The translations under genes and the position numbers were made by a program. Shown one piece after another: positions 1 to 10,083 of a stretch of DNA of 64,000 nt (position 1 is its first letter; each line of letters begins with the position of its first letter). Source of the stretch: Uloborus plumipes (taxonomy: Eukaryota; Arthropoda; Arachnida; Araneae; Uloboridae); assembly GCA_038373865.1 (NCBI GenBank), contig JAXGGA010001027.1, positions 1 to 64,000 on the forward strand. Direction: 5' to 3'. The notes under the pieces are model-generated. The model was not told where the DNA came from. It worked only from the letters and a program-made list of their open reading frames with translations, and ran no database searches.

Positions 1-940
1 AAATATTTGTGCTTTTCTTTATTTGATGGAAAAATCACCTTGTTATTTCATCTGTGTTCCAAGAAAACTATCGGCACATGAATAAAATAATATTGTTCTC
101 TCGTTTCTTTCATGATTGTTAATTTTTTTGCTGTATTTACATAGTACATTAAGGTATTAAGATAACACTATAACACTTACTATTTCGTTCTTCAAAGCAA
201 AAAAAAAAAAATACTGTAATCACCAAAAAAAGGGGGAAGGATCACTTAAATTTTGAATTGAATTTAAATTTTACTTACTCCCGAATAACTGCTGACAAGA
301 AAGCCACATAACTAGTGTAAAAATGAAACCAGATGAAATAGTCAGCAATCGAAAGAACATCTCGAGATATATATTTCTGACGCCAAATTTTTTTGCCCTC
401 ATTCACCCATTACCGAAGTATGAGGCCTTAAAAACTGTCGAAATTTTATGAAAAGCGCCAAATTTTGCAACATGGCTAGAAATTGATCACGTAGTTTTAT
501 CGTCTGCATCCACCCACCCCAATCGTGTAAAAGATATATTCTATTATTCACTAAAACTCACGAAATGTGGAGACTTTTCTTTAAAATTTCGGCAGGATTT
601 CAAGACGGAATATTTCGGAAACGGGGTCATAAGTGCAAAACTATATGCTTCCAGAAACATGTTTTAGAATCCTCATTCAACTACTACTTAGTGAAATGTT
701 TTTCATTATTACACTATCGTGCTGTTTTTTGATGAGTAGTTCCAGGACCGCCAAGGGCCAAGACGGACCCCTTGTCAGATAAGTCACCGGGCTTCCCTCC
801 ACAAAAATTACGAAATTTTTATTACTCCGATTCTTAACCCAGCCCCCAGCCCCCCTCCAAGGACCGTTTCCCTAGTTTCTGACAAAGCTGACATGGGCTA
901 TCATCGGCCCTTAGTCCTTCCTCCAGTCTGAGCGTGAATC
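1..940. other. AT-rich intergenic DNA, nothing recognised
   Basis: No ORF with recognisable family features and no clear terminal repeats. It has an A-run near 200-212 and a short recurring GCGCCAAATTTT-like phrase near 380 and 455. I see no gene here. Confidence 0.5.
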
Positions 941-2505
941 TACAGTGCGTTTCGAAATGATAGGTCCACCAGTAAAAACGAAAGTTATGCTGGTAAAAAA
1001 GGTTGTATTATGGAAAAAGTACTATTTTATAAACTACATTACTTCATTCAATGTAAAATAGCTCATAAATAATTTACAAGTAATAGGAATAATGAGGGAA
1101 ACTAAAATTAGATGAAACAGCTGTTTCAAAAAGATAAGTCCACTGAACCAAGCATCAAATAAATGTTGAATTAATACAAATTTTTCTGATTTTTTTTTTC
1201 TAAATAAGCTTATAAATCCTATTTGGCATGGTGTCTACAAGTTTTTGCAAACAATTTGTCCCGATTTTTGACCATTCGGAGGAAATAGCCCTTTTTAAGT
1301 CTGCAGTACTGTTGTACTGTTTTCCGCCTGCATACACCGCTCTTGCGAGTATACCCCACATGTTTTCTACTGGATTCAGGTCGGGGCCTGCAAGGTGGCT
1401 AATCGGTAATATGTACAACATTATCCAGAAACCATTCAAAAGCGGACTTTGCAGAGTGCAGAGGAACATACGGTTGGAACATGAAGAATGGGCCCCCAAT
1501 AGGTTCTAATTGTGGAAGAAAACATAGTTCAAACAGCTTGTTATAGCCAGCAGCATTCAAACGATTGTCTACAAATGCTGTATCAGTTTTTCCTGTCCCT
1601 CTGAATCGGGCACACACCATAACGGAACCACCATCAGCTTGCCTCTTCGAGAATATCTGTCTATGGTTACTCAGATCGTGCCAGTAATAATGCCAACCAC
1701 CTGGACCATCCAGGTTGAATTCCTTTTTATCACTGAATATCACACGATGCCTATCTTGTTTCCAGGACATCACTTCCTATACGAATTTCAATCTCTTTTC
1801 TTTGTGCTTTTTAGTCAATTTCGGAGCCGCTTTCCTTTTCCCGTAAACTTAATTGCCGAACTTCTTTACCGCTCTGTGGACTGTAGATTTTGATATTGAA
1901 GGGTTTAGTTGTTTGGCCAAAGTGGACATGCTCATTATTTCCTGATTTTAGGTCCCTTACGATAGTGCTTTGTTGTCGGGGTATCACTTTTGATGGGCAG
2001 CCAGACAATTTTTTACTGCTATAAGCATTTCTAAATAGCAAAAAATTGTTTGCAACATTTTGCGATCTGTTTAAAAGTTTACCTATTTTTCTATTCGATT
2101 TTCCAGACTGTTTAAATGCATCAATGTTCCCCTGCTCAACCACTAAAGACTGCAACGACAACCCGTTTTGTTTGACTACAAAGAGCTGTTCAAATCTGTT
2201 TAAATACCTCCACAGCAGCAAACATAATCCCGTAGTAAGACTAAGCAACGATACTTATGCAGATTTTTGGAAATAAACGTGGTTGGGGCAAAATTTCTGA
2301 AGGCGGACCTATCTTTTTGAAACGGTCTGAAAATGAAAATTTGCATCAAATAAGAAGAAATGATTTATTTTTAAGAAATTTCATCAAACATAGTTATAGC
2401 AATTATAGATATATAATCATTATCAAAAAAAGTGATTCTTATTCTCAATGAAGAGTGGAAATTTTGAAAAATAAGGGTGGACCTATCATTTCTAGACGCA
2501 TTGTA
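941..2505 (-). mobile_element. Tc1-like DNA transposon, degenerate
   Basis: The element is bounded by imperfect inverted repeats of about 28 bp. The left end reads CAGTGCGTTTCGAAATGATA from 943, and the right end (2476-2503) is its reverse complement with a few changes. TA flanks both sides (941-942, 2504-2505), the usual target duplication of IS630/Tc1/mariner elements. The length, about 1.56 kb, is normal for Tc1. The transposase gene lies on the minus strand and is broken by frameshifts. Confidence 0.9.
1200..2248 (-). pseudogene. Tc1-family transposase, frameshifted
   Basis: The remnant of a cut-and-paste DDE transposase survives in three reading-frame pieces. The N-terminal piece (2248-1811) has the helix-turn-helix region, with GNIDAFKQSGKSNRKIGKLL and a second HTH around SGCPSKVIPRQQS. 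The middle piece (1773-1399) holds the first catalytic aspartate in VIFSDKKEF. In it the second site is degraded: QPYVPLH stands where families usually have QDNAPIH, so the aspartate is gone. The C-terminal piece (to 1200) keeps DLNPVENMWG with the third acidic residue. Frameshifts plus loss of a catalytic residue mean it is dead. It fills the element bounded at 941-2505. Confidence 0.9.
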
Positions 2506-2869
2506 TATTTACTAACACAGAGACAGCCTAAACGACTGTTTTGGCATAGCAGTGACAATGGAGAGGGGCGATCGCCTCTCCCTTGAGGGACTTGGCAGCG
2601 GCAATCTTTCCGAATTGAAGTCCTAAAAGTGTAGACCATCTTTGATGACGTTAGGGAATGGAGTGAGGAGGAGACTTCCAACCGGTAATTTTTCGAAACT
2701 GAAGTTCCAGAGATGAACATTTTGACTACCTTTGATGATGTTATGTTGAAACCATTCGACTGGAATCATTAGGAAGTTGAAGCTCTAGAAGCATAATTTT
2801 AGAATACATATGGAAGCACAAAAGGGAAGCAGTACGTTCCGAGACCCCCTGCTTTCCACTCCTTGTCGT

Positions 2870-3065
2870 AATCTCTGCATTAATAACGAAAAAAATGTGG
2901 CGGCGCAGCCCCCCACCCCCTCCCTAGGGGATCCCCGAACTAAAATTTTTGGGAGGGGGTAAATTATCAATTTGCCGAATGAAGTTATAATTTTATAGAA
3001 TGATAAAATTCAAGCATGCACACATGTCGTACATACGTAACATGTAATGAGAAAAAAATATTAGA
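2870..3065. repeat. Dispersed repeat, copy 1 (partner at 61245)
   Basis: The stretch with GGGATCCCCGAACTAAAATT, a G-rich run, ATTATCAATTT and CAAGCATGCACACATGT recurs at 61265-61440 in the same order with substitutions. No ORF or terminal repeat is evident. It is probably a fragment of an interspersed element of unknown class. Confidence 0.6.
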
Positions 3066-3069
3066 CATA

Positions 3070-3200
3070 CTGTTGTCTCCGCTTAATCGGGTAACGGATA
3101 AACGGATACCCCGCTTATACGAATAAAATATCTCAGAACCGATGCCATAGACGCAATGTTAAAGATCCCCGCTTAATCGAATACCCCGTTTAATCGTTAA
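3070..3200. mobile_element. Pogo/Tigger-like MITE, truncated
   Basis: It begins CTGTTGTCTCCGCTTAATCG just after TA (3068-3069). Its interior (GATGCCATAGACGCAATGTT) is the reverse complement of the interior of the element at 59048-59173, so both belong to one family. The right end is not clean. Confidence 0.55.
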
Positions 3201-4489
3201 CTATGTTCCAATAGTTTTGCAGATATTACACAACAAAGAGTAAAAACACAGTCACCTGGCACAGTCCCCTGCCTAGTTATACCAGGCAGGGGACTTACCC
3301 TATATCATGATTTATCAGAAAGAAAAAACACAAACTTCAATTGGCCCTCTTTCAAACCAAAGTAATAGATTCATTTTCTAAGCAATAGTATTGTAATTAT
3401 ACGAACATTTCAAAAAACCATGCCCGGACAGATTTCGTGTGAAAAATGACGAGTTCACAGAGAATCGCCCAAATAAATTGTTTGCGTGTGTATGTGTATT
3501 TTGCAAGTGGAGTGTAAAACCGATCAATAAATGGTCAGAAAGAATGAAAAATTATTTAAAAGACGTTTGTTTTAACATTCTAATATAATTTCTTGAGTTT
3601 AACGAAGAGAAATTACTCTTACGAAAAAAGGACAAATGATTCTTTTTTAAATTCGAAGGTATAAAACTTTAAAGAAAAAAAACTACATTACCAAAATGAA
3701 TAACTATTACTCCATCTTTTTGCTATTCTAAACGCGATACCATTAATATCAATCATTTTTCATTCATAAGTCGACTTGCACCCCCCTCCTCCTCCTTTTT
3801 TTAACCTTTGTCTTTAGAATTCAGCTTCTATAAGCGCACTCTATTCAGAAAAAAATTCCCAATATTACTGTAAATACTTCGTGCTAAATATTGCATGATC
3901 CAAAATTGTGGTGGAAATTTACACACAAAAAAAAAAAATCCTAGCACTGAGGTTTTGCATAAAACCTTCGTCCACATACATTATGCTTATTTTCTGAATG
4001 AATAAACTTAAATTTTCATTCATTTGTGTGTCATACAGGTGAGAAGTTTGTATATTTAATTTTTTTTCTTTTATATCATAATTACACGACCTAGAAACCA
4101 TAATTGACAAAAGTAGTCTATGTCCATGCAAAACACAGCTTTAAGTTTTTGGATGAAATCCTTTCCAAATTACTTAAAACCTTTATACAACAATTTATAT
4201 TTGAAAATTGTACGTGAATGCGATTAACATATTATCGATTTGGATATGTTTTGTAACTAGTAATATTCAGAATCTAAAAAGTAATTATATGTTCAGTTTA
4301 AAAGTGAAACATGACCATACACACATGCATAACTTCATAAAGAAAAATATGAAAAATTAAAAGAATATTTATTGGAAGAAAAAAATTTAAAATTTACACC
4401 ATTTTACTTAATTCACTTGGGCTTTTTCATATCTCAAGTTGAAACTTATTTTTCTATCAGTTTGGCATACCATGCAATTCTACCGAATT
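3201..4489. other. AT-rich DNA, no gene seen
   Basis: Homopolymer A and T runs and short ORFs of biased composition only. No splice-bounded coding stretch, RNA gene or terminal repeat was recognised. Confidence 0.5.
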
Positions 4490-5400
4490 GTTGCAACCAC
4501 GGAATAGAAAGAAGGAGAGAAATGTTCTACGGATGCGCTAGTTTGAAAGTGGCAACGAATTCTCACCCGCCGCCAGAGGACGCTAGCTGAAACGCTCCTT
4601 ATCTCCTACGGGAATCAATGTAAATGATACTGAATCTGTCATCTTTTTAAATGCTGCTATGGGGAAAGAATAAAAAATTTTTTTCAACTGGATTTTGGTG
4701 TAAACCATCGATTAACATGAACTAAATATGACTTTGATCCCACTGAAATTTTGCCGTATTTTTTAAGAAAGATGTTTAATCGACGGCATCTAGCTACTTG
4801 CCAAATTTGACATGTATGCGACATTTTCTTTGCATTGTACGATATAATTTTTGCTGAGAATCAGTTCTCTAAATTGTTGATAAATTAAGCATGAGGCAAA
4901 AAATTAATTATGTCAGAATTTAATTTTGTTATTAATTAAATATATTTAGTAGACAAAATAATTATTAGTTTAAATATATTTATTAAATATATTTAGTTCA
5001 TAATGTTAATCAATGGTTTGAGCAAAATTCCAATTAAAAAAAATATTCTTGCCAACAGCAGTCTTTAAAAATGACAGATTCTGTCAGATTTGGCAAGTTG
5101 GTAAGTGCATTCGATTAAACCTATTTCTCAAAGAATACGGCACCTATTTTTGTGGGATGAAAATCATATTTAATTCATAATGTCAATCGAAGATTTACAC
5201 CAAAATCCAGTTGAAAAACATTTTTTTTCTTCCCTATAGCAGCATTTAAAAAGATGACAGATTCAGTATCATTTACATTGATTCCCGTACGAGATAGGGA
5301 GCGTTTCAGCTAGCGTCCTCTTGTGGAGGGTGAGAATTCGTTGCCACTTTTAGATAGCAGAGATTTAGCTCCTCCTCTTTAATCTCCTTGGTTGCAACAG
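4490..5400. mobile_element. Long-palindrome (fold-back) MITE
   Basis: The two halves are imperfect reverse complements over about 350 bp each. The left arm runs inward from GTTGCAACCA (4489-4498) through CGAATTCTCACC, GACGCTAGCTGAAACGCTCC and AACTGGATTTTGGTGTAAAC. The right arm shows the same phrases inverted, ending GGTTGCAACAG at 5400. The AT-rich centre (about 4850-5050) is unpaired. No ORF is inside. Superfamily is unknown because no target duplication is clear. Confidence 0.8.
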
Positions 5401-5516
5401 AAAGTAAACAATGTTCGCGGTTCAATGGGTTAACTTTCTAGTTAACGATTTTTGTTTCGTTTTTTGGAGCTATATGCCCATTAGGGTGATTCAGAAATGT
5501 ATGGAAAAAAATAAAC

Positions 5517-5995
5517 TTTGTATTTTTGTGCGTCTTACCCTCTTATTTTGTGCCACTGTATACACTGATTATTTGTGCAAAATTTTGGCAAAATATATTA
5601 ATATTTAGAGGTCGCTCAAAGGCCTTGAAATTTCGTGATATTGACAAAAACGTGATCGTAAATGATATCTATAGAAAAAAGTAGCCTTTGTATTTTTGTG
5701 CGTCTAACCCTCTTATTTTGTGCCACTATATACACTGATTATTTGTGCAAAATTTTGGCAAAATATATTAATATTTAGAGGTCGCTCAAACGCCTTGAAA
5801 TTTCGTGATATTGACAAAAACGTGATCGTAAATGATATCTATAGAAAAAAGTAACCTTTGTATTTTTATTCGTCTTACCGTCTTATTTAGGCCCTTTATA
5901 TACACTGAATTATTCGCCCAAAATTTTAGTAAACTATGTTTACATTTAGGAGTACTTAAAATTTTGTGATAGTGGCACAAATGCGAACGTAAATA
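5517..5995. repeat. 170-bp tandem repeat, about 2.8 copies
   Basis: Units start at 5517, 5687 and 5857 with the phrase TTTGTATTTTTGTGCGTCTT, giving a period of exactly 170 bp. Units 1 and 2 are nearly identical; unit 3 is diverged and incomplete. The array sits at the left subterminal region of the 5484-9694 transposon and its unit includes part of that terminus. Confidence 0.9.
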
Positions 5996-6194
5996 ATAAT
6001 AATAATAAAGTTAAATAATAATAATCTCCGAAGAAAAAAAGCGTGCAATCACAAAATGAACTGTATATCTAAAAAACCAATGAAATTCAGAAAAGTATGA
6101 AAACTAATCAAATACGGAAAAAATATAAAAAACAAATTTAAATACATTAAATATATAGTAATTCGCTCATTAATTCTTGCAATACTTTTTAAGG

Positions 6195-7400
6195 TTACTT
6201 TTTCGTAACTTTGAAGCCTTTTCTGTGTTCCTGTACCACTTGAAGAAGACACTGTCTTTGTTTTTCGTCGTTAGTGATAGTCTTAACAAATGCTTCAATA
6301 AGGGCCATGCCACGCTCCGTATTGTCGTTTACAATCCTCAGTTTCTTTGGTAGTATAAAGCTTTGTTGGTAGCTATCTTAAAGATTCGAATGCTCAGGAT
6401 CAAACAGCTGATATATTTTGAGTTTCTTCTTTACATGAATAAGGACGCTAAAAATATTCCAAATCATTTCTTAGTGCTTGCACAAAAAGGGTTGCTGGGA
6501 ACCCAGCTCATAGATATTCTTTCCCATTAACGATAAGAATATGAAAGAAATCATATTCATATGTTACGAATACCTTTTGTTTGTCCAGCTGCAAGTTTGA
6601 ACTGGTTGGGAAATATCCATAACTTGAAGCCATAAATAATCTTTAACAAAGATATAACACGAGGAACCACTCCTGGGGCACGAAAACATACACCAAGAGC
6701 AGGTGCTTAGCTCAAGAAAATCGCACTAAGCTCTAGTATCTTCCTTGGACACTTCTTTTACATGGGTCATCAGAAGTTAACTTTGCGCAACTTCCATTAC
6801 TAGTTGCACGTTGCTCTGAATGTGCTACCAACTCCTCAACCTCATCGTTCCTCACTCCAGGTTTAAAATTAGAATGTTTTATTTTGGACTATGATTGCTA
6901 AAACCGCTTAAAAAGCAGTATTGTAGATCCAATGACAGTGGATGGTTCCACGCAATTGCGTGAACATCGCATCTGACATTGCACGCAATCAAATACCCCA
7001 ATTCTACTTATTTCTTGGTTTATTGGTTAAAATACCGAGAGACCAAGAGTAGAATAGATTTCGGTTGTAATACCACAGAAAACACAATGTCTAAAATATA
7101 ATGGCGGAAAGCACAATATAAAAGTTGCTTCCCTAGCTTTTTTTCCCCAAGTTCAAACATGCTCCAACTTTAGTACCGGCAATGCATGTCGTATTGAAAC
7201 ACATACCACGTACGAGCTCAGTAAGTTCCCCTTTATCTAACTGGTTATCGTATATCAACATTTTCCGTAGCAATTCCAATGCCTGACTAACTTACTAGAA
7301 CCCAGAAGTAAATCATCAATGCTTTTGGTCCTGATACTAATACTGGTATGAAACCCGTCGATCATCCTTCATTTTCCCAATATATGTTGCAAGTGCTTAG
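6195..7400 (-). pseudogene. Decayed transposon-encoded ORF
   Basis: Two stretches on the minus strand read as protein without stops. Around 7250-7060 the frame gives GACLNLGKKKLGKQLLYCAF followed by RHYILDIVF. Around 6360-6193 it gives NDNTERGMALIEAF then QCLLQVVQEHRKGF and a stop. From memory these resemble conserved blocks (GACxxLE...LLxxACRHHI, and NDxxERGxxLIxxF...LLQVVxxHR) of an uncharacterised transposon protein common in arthropods and cnidarians. The frames between them are broken. I do not assign a reaction; a transposase role is inferred from its position inside an element with inverted ends. Confidence 0.55.
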
Positions 7401-7965
7401 TTCCAGTGAACTATCAAAGGAAGTCCTAGATTTAAACGACTTTTGTAAGTTAACGGCCAATTCAGAGCGAATAGTTTACATTTACCGTTTTATGGACGTT
7501 GTCAAATCCTCCCCATTTTGACCAATACTTTGTACTGTAGCAGCTACTATCAAAGTGGCTTTCTGTCACTTATACTGGGCCCTGTCTAGAGTGGATGTTA
7601 GGTGTTTTAGCCAAATAAATTCATACACCTCAAACAACCGAAAAGAAAACAAAAATCACAACCCGAGCTTGCAGCTGCATTTTCTACCCAAACTCAGGTA
7701 AGAGATAATGCAACTTTGGAGCGGGGGGGGGGCGGAGGGGGGTAATCGTTACAACTCATTTTGAGTTATTATTTTATTGACTAATTACTTAGTAGAGTAA
7801 ACTAACGTTTTAAGTTATTCCATTTTATATGAAGAATAATATTATTTCGGGTACTGAAGCTATTACCCCCAACTCTCGAAATTGCTAATTTTCAACAGAA
7901 TTCGATCGCGTTGAGCGACCTCTAAATATTATTCAATTGAGCTAAAATTTTACATACATCACATT

Positions 7966-8774
7966 CAGGCACGTGCCGTCAATGAATGCCTAGGGTAGGC
8001 AGATGCGAAGATTTGTGGAATAATATACAGCATTAAAAACGCATGAAATGTAAAAAGCAATAAAATAATGTGAATATGAAAGATGTTTACTTATTATACA
8101 AATTATATACATATATGCAGGAATATTCGCCTTCATATATCTATATGATTTATGAACTATCTCATATCCATATTGGATACAGTTTTAACTTAATCCTACG
8201 AAAAAGCGGGACACAAAAAAACAGAAAACATTTGAAAATTACTATATTTTATGAAAAAGAAAGCACGATAATAGAGATAGCAAACTGCAAGTACTCAACA
8301 GTACTGTACCAAAAACGGCATGAAGACGTCTAGACCGCAGAAACGTCACAGACTCCACAGGCATGGTTCTGCGCATGACGCAGTCAAGTTTCGGCGGAGA
8401 ACAGAAGAAACCGCAAAGGCACTTTTCGGACAGCCTTTCTTCGCCGCTTTCCGAACATAAGGGGAGAAAAGTGCGGGGCACGTGTACTTCCTAAGACGAT
8501 GCATGGTATAGATACAGTGGTCGAAAAGCAGCGGTAGTCGATGCTTTTTTAAGGAAGAAAAATGAAAATTTCCGTGTTTTTTCTGCTATACGAGTGACTC
8601 CTGTAGTGCTATACGAGTGATCCTTCTGCTATACGAGTGACTACTCGTATTCACTGTTTAATGCGTTAATATTTTCCAATCAGCACATTTTATGTCATTT
8701 TATGAAATTAAAAAATTTGTATGTTTTCTTCATGGGTAGGCACTGCCTACCTTGCCTACCCAGACGGCACGTCG

Positions 8775-8777
<3 letters not shown>
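7966..8777. mobile_element. hAT-like non-autonomous element, copy 1
   Basis: Starts CAGGCACGTGCCGTC and ends GACGGCACGTCGCTG, inverted ends typical of hAT elements (CAG...CTG). It is preceded by ATCACATT (7958-7965). It contains three short repeats of GCTATACGAGTGA near 8585-8642. By line-by-line reading it matches copy 2 base for base. Short ORFs inside have no family features. Confidence 0.85.

Positions 8778-8805
<28 letters not shown>
8778..8805. repeat. (AT)n spacer between two hAT copies
   Basis: Twenty-eight bases of alternating AT separate the end of copy 1 from the start of copy 2. Confidence 0.9.
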
Positions 8806-8808
<3 letters not shown>

Positions 8809-9617
8809 GCACGTGCCGTCAATGAATGCCTAGGGTAGGCAGATGCGAAGATTTGTGGAATAATATACAGCATTAAAAACGCATGAAATGTAAAAAGCAA
8901 TAAAATAATGTGAATATGAAAGATGTTTACTTATTATACAAATTATATACATATATGCAGGAATATTCGCCTTCATATATCTATATGATTTATGAACTAT
9001 CTCATATCCATATTGGATACAGTTTTAACTTAATCCTACGAAAAAGCGGGACACAAAAAAACAGAAAACATTTGAAAATTACTATATTTTATGAAAAAGA
9101 AAGCACGATAATAGAGATAGCAAACTGCAAGTACTCAACAGTACTGTACCAAAAACGGCATGAAGACGTCTAGACCGCAGAAACGTCACAGACTCCACAG
9201 GCATGGTTCTGCGCATGACGCAGTCAAGTTTCGGCGGAGAACAGAAGAAACCGCAAAGGCACTTTTCGGACAGCCTTTCTTCGCCGCTTTCCGAACATAA
9301 GGGGAGAAAAGTGCGGGGCACGTGTACTTCCTAAGACGATGCATGGTATAGATACAGTGGTCGAAAAGCAGCGGTAGTCGATGCTTTTTTAAGGAAGAAA
9401 AATGAAAATTTCCGTGTTTTTTCTGCTATACGAGTGACTCCTGTAGTGCTATACGAGTGATCCTTCTGCTATACGAGTGACTACTCGTATTCACTGTTTA
9501 ATGCGTTAATATTTTCCAATCAGCACATTTTATGTCATTTTATGAAATTAAAAAATTTGTATGTTTTCTTCATGGGTAGGCACTGCCTACCTTGCCTACC
9601 CAGACGGCACGTCGCTG
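8806..9617. mobile_element. hAT-like non-autonomous element, copy 2
   Basis: Same 812-bp sequence as copy 1, offset by exactly 840 bp. It is followed by ATCACATT (9618-9625), the same 8 bp that precedes copy 1. The target duplication therefore flanks the pair rather than each copy. Confidence 0.85.
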
Positions 9618-9759
9618 ATCACATTCATGAATAGTGTAAAAAAACTGCGGGGTAAGACCAGAGAAATTCAAAAAAAAATTTTTTTGAATCACCCTAATGC
9701 CCATGTTTTTGATGAGGACTACAATCTAGTGTTTTGCCTCCGTTACATATAATTTTTAT

Positions 9760-10083
9760 TACATATATCTTGTACAGACAATGTATGAAAGAGTTACATC
9801 ACAAAGGAAGGAAAGTACATCCGGAGCAAGGGTGGGAGTCGAACTCACCGTCTCAGAGTTATCGGCTATACACGCCATTGGTAGGAATTCAAGTGAAACA
9901 CGGACGATCGCAATTCCCAAATTTGGATTCAAGTGAAACGTTACAATCGCTACGAGATGGCTATTCTATCGTAATTCGACTTCCAGTAGAGCAATTGCAA
10001 TTGCGACCGCCTCGAAGCGATTGCAATGGTGTTACACTTGAATTCGGCCCTTAGATCGCTTGACCACTGAGACCCCTAACGAT
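9760..10083 (-). repeat. tRNA-derived SINE-like element, split by insertion
   Basis: On the minus strand the head reads GGGGTCTCAGTGGTCAAGCG (from about 10079), which resembles a pol III A box. Further on, GAGTTCGACTCCC (around 9834-9846) resembles a B box. The boxes are about 220 bp apart, too far for a tRNA promoter. The segment 9885-10045 between them is bounded by inverted GAATTCAAGTG-type ends, so an inserted element explains the spacing. Without it the gap would be about 60 bp. No poly(A) tail was identified with certainty. Confidence 0.55.
9885..10045. mobile_element. Small inverted-repeat insertion inside the SINE
   Basis: Ends are GAATTCAAGTGAAACAC and, inverted, GTGTTACACTTGAATTC. 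A second internal copy of the terminal phrase (GGATTCAAGTGAAAC, near 9925) suggests a partial tandem. No ORF of note. Confidence 0.5.

Larger units (their letters stand above)
5484..9694. mobile_element. TA-flanked transposon with GGGTGATTCA termini
   Basis: The left end GGGTGATTCA (5484) and the right end TGAATCACCC (to 9694) are inverted and flanked by TA (5482-5483, 9695-9696). The similarity continues inward as GTCTTACCC-type phrases. Removing the nested hAT pair (7966-9617 and its duplication) leaves about 2.55 kb, close to the 2.53-kb element at 45550-48077 with the related terminus GGGTGAGTCG. Inside are a 170-bp tandem repeat at the left and a decayed minus-strand gene. TA duplications suggest the IS630/Tc1/mariner group, but the encoded protein does not look like a Tc1 transposase, so the superfamily is open. 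Confidence 0.8.

Noticed and set aside
8070..9321. Two pairs of identical small ORFs
   Set aside because: They are identical only because the hAT element is duplicated; composition is not coding-like.
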